Of a DNA stretch of 64,000 bases, positions 23,801 through 34,742 are shown in pieces. Position numbers and translations under genes: made by a program. The DNA lies in NCBI RefSeq assembly GCF_027887165.1, contig NC_077227.1, positions 77,754,988 to 77,818,987 on the forward strand, in the 5' to 3' direction. Under the pieces are notes generated by a model. The model had not been told where the DNA came from. It saw only the letters and a list, made by a program, of their open reading frames with translations, and searched no databases. Origin of the DNA: Monodelphis domestica. Lineage: Eukaryota > Chordata > Mammalia > Didelphimorphia > Didelphidae. Numbering within the stretch: the stretch's first letter is position 1; the number at the start of each line of letters is the position of its first letter.

Positions 23801-26800
23801 ATAAGTGTCTGGACTGTGTCTTGAACCAAGCACCAAGACTGGAAACAAAAATTCCTTACCCGGCTGTCCAGCTCAGGGGGAAATTTGGTCTGGAACTGGC
23901 AAATGGTCCCATCGCTGTAATCTCGCTGGATAAAGACTTTAGTGGCCAATGAGGCACTGCGCCGGAGTTCCTGCAGATTGTGACCCTCCAGAGACACAAC
24001 GAATTCAATCAGCAAACATGGTTTCTGCTATGTGCAAGGCGGGCAGGGGTGTGGAGAAAAAGAGGAATAAGACACAATCCCTACCCACAAGGAGCTTACA
24101 ATCTAGAAGAGGGGATGAGACATGTACACAAGTATCGACGGCACAAAATGCTTCACTTCAAGAGCAAAATAGATGCTAATCGATACTACAGCCTAGAGCT
24201 GCCTTCCCCTCTAAGGCTTCATAGGTATCTTGTATATACCTATTTCCTCTGTACATGTTATCTCCCCCTTTGGAATGTAAGTTCCTTGAGGGAAAGGACT
24301 ATTTTCACTTTGATCTTTGTATACTCTTAGTTTACCTTTTGGTCTGTATATACTGCTCTATCCATGTTGTAGATAATGTGCTTAGCACATTACTTGGTAA
24401 GTACTTAAGGGCTTGCTGGTTATTCAATTGGTCACCCTCTAATAAATGACTTTTGTAAGTTAAATATGACCCAAAAAATTAATCACCTGCTGACCAAACT
24501 TCTGGCACTAAACTCTCTAGACTAAGCCTTGGTCAATAGCCCATGGGTAGGTCCATGCTCAGATCCTTACCACCCTGGCAGTACCTACCTAAAAGATTAT
24601 GCTCTTAGCAATAGCATTCAAGACCTAAGGCAGTGATGGCAAACCTTTTAGAGACTGAGTACCCAAACTACAAACCTCATGCCATATGTGAGCCACCTGC
24701 CTTACCAAACAGGGGAGGAAGTGTTCCTATTGGGCTGCTGGACAAAAGGGAAAATGATAAAAGAAATGTCCTCAGGTGTGCATGGAGAAGGGGAAGGGAG
24801 TGGCCCTCTCTGGCACATATGCCATAGGTTTGCCAACACGGACCTAGGGTGATCTCCATACCTCAATGAGACATCAAAGTAGGATTTTAGGATATAATTG
24901 ATGCCATATTAAGCACATAAAAGAATTCCATAGAAATTGGAAGATATACATATATATCTCTTTATACACACACATATATAACTAAATACATAGAAAATAG
25001 ATTGGGGGAGGGAAATCTGAGAACGCTTCACAAAAGAGGTGGTATCAAAGGATGAGAAGAATATGGATAGAGAAATAAATTTCTTTGGAAAATGAAAAAC
25101 AAAGATCAAAGCAGAACCAAAGGTAAATCAGAGTAAAAACAGAAAGTTCTATAAACAGATGCAGGCCTAGACTCTGATAACACAGATGAATCATCAAGAT
25201 GGTCAGCATGTATTCTTCATTTTTCTTAGGGTGGTTGCCTGCCCTGGTTGGCCTTGGCAACATAAGCACTGGCACTTTCAGAATTCAAGGACCACAGTTG
25301 CCCAGCTGTCATGATGGCCCCCTGCCTTTGCCAGATACTCTGATGGAAGAGAAAGGTACCACAGAAGTCAGGCATGGTAGTGGTGATCAGACCAGCCCAC
25401 TGTCAACTCTGGTCAGGATTGGGCAGCTGTTGCCAGAGCAAAGATGTAGCATATGTTCATACCAACTCTTAGTGTAGAATAGAGATCTGGTACCTAAAAT
25501 TCACTATGCCACTCTCTGTACTGGGGAAAGTCATGTCATTTCTTCAGACCTCAGTTTCATCATCTATAAAATGAAAGGGTTGACCTAGATCTTCTCTCCC
25601 AACTCTAATATTATGGCTTTATAATTTAAAGGAGACCGCATAAGATCTCAATATTCAGCTATGCCACTATTTTATATAATTTTAACCAAGTTCCAACTTC
25701 TAAATGAAGGAGTAACTGGATTAGATAGTCCCTAAAATCCCTTCTCATTCCAATACATACACCCTAAATGGGAGAGAGTAGACTTATCAATATTAAGTAA
25801 GATTGTGGGTGTAGATGTGCAGAGATGATCTATAGTTTGTTTGTGGCAGAGGATTTTAAATGGACTTCAGTATTCTCAGAATTTCAGTTTCATAAAGGAG
25901 AAGAACTCCCACTAACTTCCTTCACTACTGGCTGCTTATTTGATAGAACAAAGACTTTGAGTTGGAAAAACAAAGAAATAATTTCACTCAAGAGTGAAAC
26001 CAAGATGGCAGCATATAGGCAGCAACCCAGCTAAACTCTCTCCAACATTCTCTAAAAAACTTTAAAATAATTCTTCAAATAAAAAACTTTTAGAACAGCA
26101 AAACCAACAAAAGATCAGAGTGACATATTTTTCTTGTCTAAGAAACTTAGCTGATCATCAGGAGAGGTCTGTGACAGTAGGGTGGGAATCACTAATATCA
26201 TGGACTTGAAGGCAAGCTGTTATATCAGCAGCAGCTTAAGGAGCTCTCAGCTCAGAGATGGCAAGGGGTGGGGGAATCAGATAACTGGTCAGAAAGAGAT
26301 TTCAGAGGACCTTTTGCTGATACTGGATACAGCTGGTGCTGCTTGGGAACTGTAAAGTTGTTTTGTAATTGAATTGCAAAATCATACCTAATTCTGGGTT
26401 GAAATTATAAGATAGGGAAGAACATTTGCAATCAGTCAAAAGGGAACAGTTCCAAGTCAGAGAGGAGCATTAGAGCCTGTGGCCACAAGAGAACAGAGGA
26501 TTACATCACAGTTCCAGGGCCAACAGGAGCACTAGAATTTTGCAGCTACAGGGGACCAGGGGTAAAGACCAAAGCATAGACCAGGAGAACAAGGATCATA
26601 CTTCTCCCCAGATCATACTATCTTAGAAGCACTGAAAATTTGCAGACTCCTATTTAGCCCTAAAAACAGAAGCACTAAAAAATCCAAAACTTGGAATAGT
26701 GCTTACCATCCCTAGGGGAGCAGAGAGCAACTTTAACTTTAACATAACTTTAACATGAAATTTTAACAACTTTAGCATAAAGTTCAAAATCAAGAAATGG

Positions 26801-29800
26801 GCTTGAAAAAATGAGAAAATAACAACAACAACAAAAACAATGCTTGACTATAAAAAGCTACTACAGTGGAGAGGAAGATCAAGATATAAACTTAGAAGAC
26901 AACAATGTGAAAATGGTTACCAAAATACCTTAAATAAAAATGCTAACTAGATTCAAGTCCAATAAGAATTCCAGAAAGAGTTAAAGAGTTAAGAGTTGTA
27001 GAGGGGAAAGTGTGGGAAAAAATGAGAGTGATACAAGAATATTATTAAAAGAGAAATAGCAAGTTGGTAAAGGAGGCACCCTCAAAAAATACTGTAGAAA
27101 ATAACATCTTAAAAACAGAATTGGCCTAATGCTAAAAGAAATCCAAAAAGTAACTGAAAAAAAATAAACTTCTAAAAAAGTATAATAGGCCAAATGGGAA
27201 AGGAGATATTAAAAGCTCACTGAAGAAAATAATTTTTAAAAACTAGAAACAAGGAAGTGGAAGCTAATGACTCCATGAGACATCAAAAAAGTAAACAAAG
27301 TCAAAAGAATGAAAAAATAGAAAATGTGAAATATTTCATCAGAAAAACAACTAACCTAAAAAATAGATCAAGGAGAGTTAATTTAAGAATTATTGGATTA
27401 CCTGAAAAGCCATGACCCTCCCCCCCAAAAAAGCATCTAAACATTTTATTTCAAGAAATTATCAAGGAACTACTTGATATCTTAATCCAGAATATAAAAT
27501 TGAAATTGAGGGGGCAGCTGGGTAGCTCAGTGGATTAAGAGCCAGTCCTAGAGACGGGAGGTCCTAGGTTCAAATCTGGCCTCAGCCACTTCCTAGCTGT
27601 GTGACCTTGGGCAAGTCACTTAATGCCCATTGCCTAGCCCTTACCACTCTTCTGCCTTGGAGCCAATACACAGTATTGACTCCAAGATGGAAGGTAAGGG
27701 TTTTTATTTTTAAAAAATTGAAATTGAAAGAACCCACAGATCACCTCCTAAAAGAGATTCAAAAGTGAAAACTCCTAGGAACATTATAGCCAAATTCCAG
27801 AGCTCCCAAATCAAGGGGGAAATATGGCAAACAACCAAAAAGAAACAATTTAAATATCATAAAACCACTCTCAGGGTCATACAAGATTTAACAGCTTCCA
27901 AATTAAAAGGGTTGCAGGGTATGGAATGTGATATTTTGAAAGTCAAAGGAGCTAGGATGAGAACCAAGAATAACTTACAAAGCAAAACTGAATATAATCC
28001 TTCAAGGAAGAAATGGACATTTAGTAAACAGAGGACTTCCAAACTTTCCTGATGAAAAAACAAGAACTGAATGAAATTTTAACTTTCAAACAGAAGACTC
28101 AAGAGAAGCATTAAAAAGTAAACAACTATAAAGGACTCTAGAAAGTTAAACTGTTTACATTCCTATATGGGAAGATAATACATGTGACTCCTAAGAATGT
28201 TATTAGTAGGGTAGTTAGAAGAAATTTACCTAGGCAGAAGGCAAAGGTATAAATCAATTATGTTGAATGAGTGAGAAAGAGGAATACACTGGGAGAAAAG
28301 GAAAAGGAGAGATAGAATGGAGAAATTTTTCTCACATAAAAAAGATGTGCAAGGAAGATCTTTTATAGTAGAGGGGGAAATGGAGGGAGGCAATATTTGA
28401 ACCTCACTTACATTGGAATTGATTCACAGAAGGAAAAGGGGGAGACTATATACACACAATTGGATATAAAAATCTATCTTACCCAAAGGGAAAATAGTAG
28501 GAGAAGGAAATAAGCGATAAAGGCGGTGAGGAAAATAATAAAAGGGAAGGTGGATTAAGGGAGGTAATGTTCAGAAGTGAAAGAGAAGGATAAGCAGAAG
28601 AAAATGGAGTAGAAGAAATACATAGTAACTATGATTGTGAATTAAATGAGCTCAACTATAAAAGGTATGCAGATAGAAGAATGGATTAGAAATTAGAATC
28701 CAATGATATGTTGTTTACAAGCAATACACTTGAAAGAAAAACAGAGAGAGAGAGATAAACTAAAGGGCTAGAGCTGAATCTATTATACTTCAGATAAAGC
28801 TAAATAAAAAGCAGGGGGGCAATCAAGATCTCAGACTAAGCAAAAGAGAATTAGGGAAACTATATTTTACTGAAAGGTGCCGTAGATAATAAAGTAATGT
28901 AAAAAATGTTAAGGACATATTTCTCTGATAGAAGCTTTCTTTCTCAAATACATAGGGAACTGAGTCAAAAGGATATGAACTGGCAGTTTGCAGATGATCA
29001 AAGCTATCATCATTTTTTTAATGCTCTAAATCACTATTAATTAGAGAAATTCAAATTAAAACAACTCTGAGATACCAACTCCTGTGATACCAACACTTAG
29101 CAGAAATGGCAAATGTTGGAGGGGGTAAAGGAAAATAGGTAAAAAGAACATTAATAAACTTCTGAAGAACAATTTAGAACTATGCTATAAAGCTGTGCAT
29201 ATCCTTTGACCCAGCAATAGCACTAAGTCTATATCCCAAAGAGCTCAAAGAAAAAGCAGAAGGATTTATACGTGCAAAAATATTTATAGCAGCTCTTTTT
29301 TGAGGTGGCAAAGAATTGGGAATCAAGAGAACGATCACCAGTTGAGGAATGGCAGAACAAGTTGTGGCATATGGTTGTGAAGAAATTATAAGGGGAGTAG
29401 TTTCAGGGGAGAAAAAAACGCATGGGAAAACATATAAACTGATACAAAGTGAAATGAGAAGAACTGAGAGATCATTATGCACAGTAACAGGAATGCTGTA
29501 ATGAGAATCACCTGTGAAAGACTTGGCTTTCAATCAATGTAATGATTCAAGACAATTCCAAAGGACTCATGTTGAAAAAGTGCTACACTTCCCCAGAAAG
29601 AACTGGTGAACTTTAAAGGCAAATTGAGGTGTAATTTTCTCTTCCTTCCTTCCTTCTTTCCATCCTTTATTTTTTTTTAATTTTGCTATATAGCTAATAT
29701 GGAACTATTTTACATGATACAACTATATTTACATGATAAATAGGTGGGGGAGCAATGGGAGAGAGGGAGCGTTCTGGAACTCAAATTTTAAAAAGAAAAG

Positions 29801-32800
29801 AATGTTTAAAAATAAATTTAAAAAATAAATCATTTGAGTTGAGTAGTGGAAATGAAAACAAAAAAGAAATAATTGAACTCAATGGACTCATTTTTAAATG
29901 GGGAATGTAAGACCCATAGTGTTGCTTAACAGTAACTTGCTAGGGTCTGCCAATAAGAAGTTGAGATGGGGCAGCTGAGTAGCTCAATGGATTGAGAGCC
30001 AGGTCCAGAGACAGGAGGCCTCAGATACTTCCCAGCTGTGTGACCCTGGGCAAGTCACTTAGCCCCCATTGCCTAGCCCTTACCACTCTTCTGCCATGAA
30101 ACCAATACAGAGTATTGATTCTAAGGTGGAAGGGAAGGATTAAAAAAAAAATTTGAGACAGAATTAGGACCCGGAGCTTCTAATTCTAAAGCCACTAATA
30201 AAACAGTGAAAACTAGAAAGTAATTATATTCACTGAGTAAAATCTAAATAAAAGTAAGACTCACAATTATGGTTTTTCCATCAGAGGCACAGTAGAAAAG
30301 CCCACATTATAAACCCAAGGATCACATGGTTCGATGGGGATATGATTGGGGATGTAGACTCTAAATGATCACTCTATTACAAATATTAATAATATGGAAA
30401 TAGATTTTGAACAATGATACATGTAAAACCCAGTGGAATTGCTCTTTGGCTATGGGAGGAGGGAGGGAAGAAGAGAAGGAAAGAATATGAATCATGAAAT
30501 AATGGAAAAATATTCTTAAAGAAATAAACCTAAGGAGAACTCCTGACTCAATGGGACTTGTTGGCAAATGAGTTGCTGTTGTAAACTTTTCCTAAGTGCA
30601 AGTATGTCTTGCTTTTTGTAAGAGACTTTTTTTCCCCAAAATATGGTGAATTTTTTTTTGGCAAAGTGAACTGTATTTTAAATTCATTAGGGCAGCTTTC
30701 TATTTAAGGAGTCATGTGGCAGCTTGAGGGAAAAAATTGTGATGTAAATAGTCACCTCTTAATTTATCTGCTCCATAAATTTAGATTGGGGGAGGGAGGA
30801 TATTTTGAAATCTCTAATGGAAGGATATACCTGAATGTTTGAACTACTTCACTCCCTCTCAAACTCAAAACAGTCAGGGGTCATTGGGATGAATTCACCT
30901 GGCAAATGACACATTTGTCCTTTAGCCAAGTCAACATATGTGCACACACTCCATGCTGGCTATTATAAAAATGCATCCATGTGGGTGCATATAGAGACTC
31001 ACATACTAATAGGCAGGTTGGTCCCTCCCATGGGCTCACATCCAGCTGAACTCAAAGGAAAAAAAAACTAGAAGCTCCTTTCAAAGACCCCTATAAGGAT
31101 CAGCTTATATTTATATAAGCTTCTCACATATATTGTCCCATCACTGCCATATGAGGTAGGAAATACCATTATCATCATTTTACAGAGACTAAGAGAAGTG
31201 CCAATATTCATAGCACTAGTATGAGGAATGGGATTTGAACCCAGATTTCCTGCATCCACATCCAAGGCTCTTCTGCTACCCAATATTACCTCTCATCAGT
31301 ACAATGAAGGGGGTGGATTAGCTGCTTTCCAAAATCACTCCCAGCTCTAATATTCTATGATTTATGAATCATTATAATCAAGGTCCCTTTGGAACTTCAA
31401 TAACTGTGTCACTTTGAATGGGTACCAAGAAAGGTATGCTTTATATTAACTTGTACTTTATAGTAAATGGTGCTTTGATATAAAAGTTATTAGTAACCCC
31501 AGGTTATTAATAACTCCATTTTGTAGATTTGGGAGACTGAGGCACTGAAGTGGGAAGTGCTTTCCTCAAATTGCTGGAGCAAGGGTGAGAACCTAGGAGT
31601 GCTGGCTCCCAGTCATCTACTCCATAGCTCTGTACAGCATGCTGGGGCCTGTAGAATGCAAGGCATTGCACCATAGGGAGAGAAAGATCAAAGGAGACCT
31701 GATCTCATTGTGAGAGTGGGTAATGGAGGAACTAAAGTGCTGAACTCCAGCAAGTAGGTCTAAGAAGAAAAGTATGTTTATTCATGTGAGTGGGTGGTCC
31801 ACACCCACAGCAGTACTCTCTCCAGCTGCCAACTAATGGACAGCTCATCCTGATGGAGGTTGGTTTAGCCTTGGTCCTTAAACTGTAGTCTCCCCCTTTC
31901 CACAAAAGTGGTTTGGGGACTTTTTCTGAGTTTTAGAGTCAGTGTGGGTTAGTAAAAAGAGTCCTGAATAGTGAATCAAGAGACCTGGGCACTAGTCTTC
32001 CAGTTGTCCATTCAGAGATATTTTAGAGATCCTTAAGGAACAGAACTTAGCTGGTATCAGTTTCCTTCTGTTGTTGCCCTTCAAAAACCCATTTTCCTTC
32101 CTTCTTCCAGGGCTCTCCCCTGGGCCAAGTGGACAAGGCCATCAGGCATTTTATTAGGAGGAAATGGAAAATCAGTGACAAAAGCTATTAGCACCCATTT
32201 CTGAACGGCAGTGTGACTGGGAGGAGAGAAGCAAAGAATGGACACTGCAGATCATATCCCAGGACTCTCACATCCTGCAAAGGAAGACTCATGCCCAGAG
32301 AGTGTGTGTGGGGGGGGGGAGGGGAGGGGGGAACAGGAATCATTATGCATAGGAAAGGCCTGGCATGCCCCAAGGACAAGAGCAATTAACTTGGGTCTGC
32401 TCCTTTAACCATATTAAGGAATTGACCAAAACTGAATAGAATTTTTTTTATATAAACAGAGGTAACCCAGGTACTGAGTAGATGAGATTTCCCCATGGCT
32501 CCCTGGCATGGAATGTGAGGTAGAATGCAGAGTGGAAATAAGGAGAATGAATATTCCTTAAAGCAGACAAGACTCACCTCCAAGAAATCTCATCTCTCAC
32601 AACTTCCATTCTGGGGAACTAAAATGGAGAAATGAGTTCAAAATATGATGGGATTGGATGACCTTAGTTGGTGAATCTTTTCTATAGGGAAAATCAAAGC
32701 AGAAGGAAGTCAAAGAGTTTTTGTAAACTGAAAAGGGGTGTGTCATGGGTGCTAATAATTAAGCATTGTCCCTTTGGGGAACATTGGTTTTAGCCCTGGA

Positions 32801-34742
32801 CTCCAAGAGATCAATCAACCAACAAACACCAACTAAGTGCCAGGTAGGGGGGATACAAATACAAAGAATGAAACAATCCCTATTCCCAATGAGTTTACAT
32901 TCTAACAGAGGAGATAAGAGTTTAAGACAAATAACTTAAAAGTTGTAAGTCTCCCCATTCCCTTAACAAGTAAATCTCTTGAGGGTAGAAATTTTCTTTT
33001 TGTGTTTGTATCCCCAGCATAGTGCTTCCCACTTAAGAGAAGCAAGAATACTTGCTGAATGTAATTGAATTAGAAATTTCCACCCTTCAAAGTAAAATAG
33101 GGAAGACATTGTGAGGTAAGTGGGCTTTTGCTCAACCAACCAGTGTTATGACCACAATGGCAGCCACCCAGTCTTCTTCCTCACACTTCCAATGGAAAAT
33201 CAGGGTCTAAGTACTTGAGTCATTTCCTCTTTGGGCTTTCTCTTTGGCTCTCCTTCATTCAATAGGGTTTGCCACCAGAACTAGAAAACCAAACCCTCCT
33301 CACTCAGGCACTACTCCCAGCTCCTGAGGATTCCCCTAGAAAAGCACCTGCTGGTTCTATCTCAGTCAGATTGAACCCTTTGCTCTGGCTGGCCCTTTGC
33401 CTTTGCAAGCAGCCAAGAGCTTCAAAACCCCTGAACCTTGTTCTGCAGTGATGACTACAGAGGAATAATAATAACAGTAATGCTTTCAGAAATGCAGAGC
33501 AGCTTTTCATCCCTATTAATTCAAAAACCTCCCCCTTCTGGAAGTACAAACTGAAGTGAGAAGGGGGGGGGGGGGAAGGCAGGGAATCTTATCACAGAGC
33601 CAAGAAGAAAACCCAGGAGTCCTGGTTCCCAGAGAGGTCACAAGAATTTTTTAGAATGACTTTTGGCAATGCCCTGGACCTGCTGTGTGACCACACAGAC
33701 TTTTTGTACCAGACTTTTTTTTTTTAGACAAGTATTCCCATGTGTAAAGGGAAATGATTCAGAGGCGCACCCTCCCTCAGAGGAGTGAGTATTGACTGAC
33801 ACCCATATATCCAGAAGTATTCATTGCAAACAGTAAAACTAACCCCTCTGGGATTGCACCAAGACTGTGTCCTTAGTGAGGCTACCTTGCTTGTTAACCC
33901 CTCTTGACCTCAAGGATTTTCCCTGTGAGACCACAGTGAGACCTACAGAGGGCACAAGGGGAGAAAGGGCTTCCCTGAAGAGAAGAAGGCTTCCAGATAC
34001 TAGTTGGAACCACATGGAAGCAGAAGAAGAGAAGGACAAGTACATGGAAGGGTAGCTGAGACCAAAAGCTTTCTGGATTGGAAGAAATGAAACAATCTGG
34101 TTCCCCAGTTCCCCGCCTGGGGACGTCGTCCTCTCACACTTCCGTCCTCAGAAGGTGATAGAAGCTTCAGGGGACAGAGACTGGAGTTCTTGGGGTTGGA
34201 TGCTTCAGGTTTAGTGTCCCAGGCTTTAGGGTTGGGGCCCTGGCTGAATGCAGCGCATAGCCTCCACCCCACCCCCAACCCTTCCATTCCATCCCTTTTC
34301 CTGTGTCCCTGTGGACGTGTGTACACACACAAACCTCTTCTGGAGATTCACCCCAACCAGGAAGGCAGTTTAGAGCCCGTACTTATTATGCTAGGAGAGA
34401 AAGCCAGGAGCCAGGGCTGTGGGAGAAGAAAAACAGCGTTTCCCTTTGCCAACAAGTGGCAGCGGCACCTTCAGGGCTCTTGGAGGTTTTGGGGACTGCT
34501 GCTCGAAGGGGAGGCTGAGCTAGGGAGTGAGGGGCTTCCTGCCGCGAGGCGGAGCAACTCACTCCCACCCCTTCCTGTTCCCCCACCTTCCTTCGGTTCA
34601 AGCCCTCCCCTCCTTCTCTTCTCCTCCCACCACGGCTGCCCCAAGCCAGGGTGAGGTCCCCAAGGGCAGCTCGCTTTCCGTCCCCAGTCACCAGAACCAG
34701 CAGCGGGGCCGCAGGGCTCTTCTCACTTACCTCGGTGGCCAT
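20763..34742 (-). CDS. GOLGA7B: GOLGA7B, golgin A7 family member B (five coding exons, whole CDS span)
   Basis: Joining the five minus-strand exons gives a 168-residue protein, close to the roughly 167 residues I recall for mammalian GOLGA7B. Recognisable parts are [17 protein letters not shown] (about residues 15-31), the region from [20 protein letters not shown] onward, [14 protein letters not shown] (77-90), [25 protein letters not shown] and a Ser/Gly/Ala tail (142-168). Family knowledge: GOLGA7/Erf4 proteins are small peripheral membrane proteins anchored by S-acylation and act as accessory subunits of DHHC palmitoyltransferases; GOLGA7B partners ZDHHC5. Cys78 and Cys81 of GCLAC match the cysteines reported as palmitoylated in GOLGA7. 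There is no signal peptide; residues around 82-90 are hydrophobic but short. All introns are phase 0 (GT-AG) and no frame break is seen. The paralogue GOLGA7 is less likely because the N-terminal [14 protein letters not shown] segment and the Ser/Gly tail are GOLGA7B features. Confidence 0.95.
21640..21720 (+). repeat. MIR-like SINE fragment in intron 4
   Basis: cggtagagtagataacc, agagacctgagttgaa. Confidence 0.5.
21942..22043 (-). CDS. GOLGA7B: GOLGA7B coding exon 4 (34 codons)
   Basis: The exon encodes residues 98-131, from [12 protein letters not shown] to DPVERGMRV. The acceptor is tctgaacag|GTC. The donor was placed at GTT|gtatcc rather than AGG|gttgta, because only this keeps the RVIEIS junction of the family in frame. 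Intron 3, which separates it from exon 3, is only 153 nt. Confidence 0.93.
22197..22349 (-). CDS. GOLGA7B: GOLGA7B coding exon 3 (51 codons)
   Basis: The exon encodes residues 47-97, from [10 protein letters not shown] to METHYEK. It carries the family core, including the GCLAC motif (Cys78, Cys81) expected to be S-acylated. The acceptor is cttcctccag|ATT with a good pyrimidine tract; the donor is AAG|gtggct, weaker than consensus. Confidence 0.96.
22350..23529. other. Intron 2, unique part
   Basis: No repeat recognised from 22350 to about 23530. The frames in this stretch (22889-23343) overlap on both strands without any domain. Confidence 0.4.
23530..23745 (+). repeat. L2 LINE 3' end, intron 2
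   Basis: L2 terminus: gaattccttgagggcaatg, acctagcacagagcctggca, taataaatatttgctgg. It lies 115 bp from exon 2. Confidence 0.75.
23860..23985 (-). CDS. GOLGA7B: GOLGA7B coding exon 2 (42 codons)
   Basis: The exon encodes residues 5-46, starting [16 protein letters not shown] and ending PPELDSR. The acceptor is tctggag|GGT with a weak pyrimidine tract, and the donor is CGG|gtaagg. Both junctions are phase 0. Residue 5 is read as Gly (GGT), whereas I recall Val in human. The exon is bracketed by two L2 3' ends in opposite orientation (see findings). Confidence 0.92.
24001..24140 (-). repeat. L2 LINE 3' end abutting the exon 2 acceptor
   Basis: Antisense in the window, hence sense to the gene: atcagcaaacatggtttctg, then acaaggagcttacaatct. 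Its 3' terminus is about 15 nt from the splice acceptor. Confidence 0.7.
24185..24430 (+). repeat. L2 LINE 3' end, intron 1
   Basis: gtaagttccttgagggaaag, then gtgcttagcacattac; faces the previous L2. Confidence 0.65.
24631..24841. mobile_element. Non-autonomous hAT transposon (211 bp)
   Basis: Ends cagtgatggcaaacct and aggtttgccaacacgg are inverted repeats. It is flanked by acctaagg (24623-24630) and acctaggg (24842-24849), an 8-bp duplication with one mismatch, typical of hAT elements. Confidence 0.82.
25470..25640 (+). repeat. MIR-like SINE
   Basis: Contains ctcagtttcatcatct and aatgaaagggttgaccta. Confidence 0.6.
25992..29831 (+). mobile_element. L1 LINE, internally deleted, with flanking duplication
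   Basis: It begins with an L1-type leader (gtgaaaccaagatggcag), runs through broken ORF1 sequence (about 26940-28080), reaches endonuclease-domain sequence (a decayed [12 protein letters not shown] motif near 28710) and then jumps near 28925 to the ORF2 end and 3' UTR (tttgacccagcaatagcac, gtggcaaagaattggga). Most of ORF2, including reverse transcriptase, is missing. Flanks 25953-25991 and 29832-29882 share tttgagttg and an aaagaaataatt...actcaa stretch. All frames are broken, so it cannot be active. It resembles HAL1 'half-LINEs', but the endonuclease remnant argues for deletion. Confidence 0.8.
27510..27713 (+). repeat. Marsupial tRNA-derived SINE nested in L1
   Basis: A perfect 14-bp duplication aaaattgaaattga (27496-27509, 27714-27727) shows insertion into the L1, so this SINE is younger. 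It is one of the best-preserved copies. Confidence 0.95.
29968..30150 (+). repeat. Marsupial tRNA-derived SINE
   Basis: Full head, core and tail (a 20-nt piece of the middle is deleted), A-run at the end, short duplication ttgaga on each side. Confidence 0.88.
30355..30535 (+). mobile_element. L1-type LINE 3' end
   Basis: Contains cagtggaattgctctttgg, a purine-rich ggaggagggagggaag block and aatggaaaaatattctta, the terminal order I recognise in marsupial L1 3' UTRs. Confidence 0.55.
30536..31085. other. Repeat-free AT-rich intronic block, candidate conserved element
   Basis: This is a single-copy-looking stretch in intron 1 between an L1 3' end and a MIR. It has homeobox-type TAAT cores, Cattataaaaatgc-like AT tracts and no ORF. 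I assign no function; see findings. Confidence 0.35.
31090..31380 (-). repeat. MIR-like SINEs (antisense copy, then a short sense end)
   Basis: 31130-31290 reads antisense MIR (cattttacagagactaag, gggatttgaacccagat). 31300-31380 reads a sense MIR 3' end (ccagctctaatattctatga). Confidence 0.6.
31490..31640 (-). repeat. MIR-like SINE fragment
   Basis: ttgtagatttgggagactga, aacctaggagtgctggct. Confidence 0.5.
31641..32809. other. Intron 1, no gene or clear repeat
   Basis: Unique-looking except for a G-rich run (32308-32331) and a weak MIR at 31935-32010. Confidence 0.35.
32810..33060. repeat. L2 LINE 3' ends in both orientations
   Basis: 32810-32935 is antisense (aactaagtgccaggtagg, atgagtttacattctaac). 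32940-33060 is sense (aaatctcttgagggtagaa, agcatagtgcttccca). Confidence 0.55.
33061..34499. other. Intron 1 proximal region, no recognised repeats
   Basis: This is unique sequence next to the promoter island. It contains a G-run (about 33562-33574), a T-run (33714-33725), a block at 33240-33545 that looks conserved, and a palindromic GGGGACGTCGTCC-type site near 34121. No coding exon was recognised. Confidence 0.4.
34731..34742 (-). CDS. GOLGA7B: GOLGA7B coding exon 1 (start codon, 4 codons)
   Basis: The coding part is ATG GCC ACC GAG (MATE), followed at once by the strong donor gtaagt. The MATE start matches the N-terminus I recall for GOLGA7B. The reading frame stays open upstream without another ATG before the GC-rich leader, so 34742 is taken as the start. 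The exon lies inside the CpG island; its 5' UTR extends to higher coordinates, with no boundary visible. Confidence 0.85.

Noticed and set aside
27510..27713. tRNA-like sequences at the heads of the SINEs
   Set aside because: They carry SINE bodies and target duplications, so they are tRNA-derived retroposons and not functional tRNA genes.
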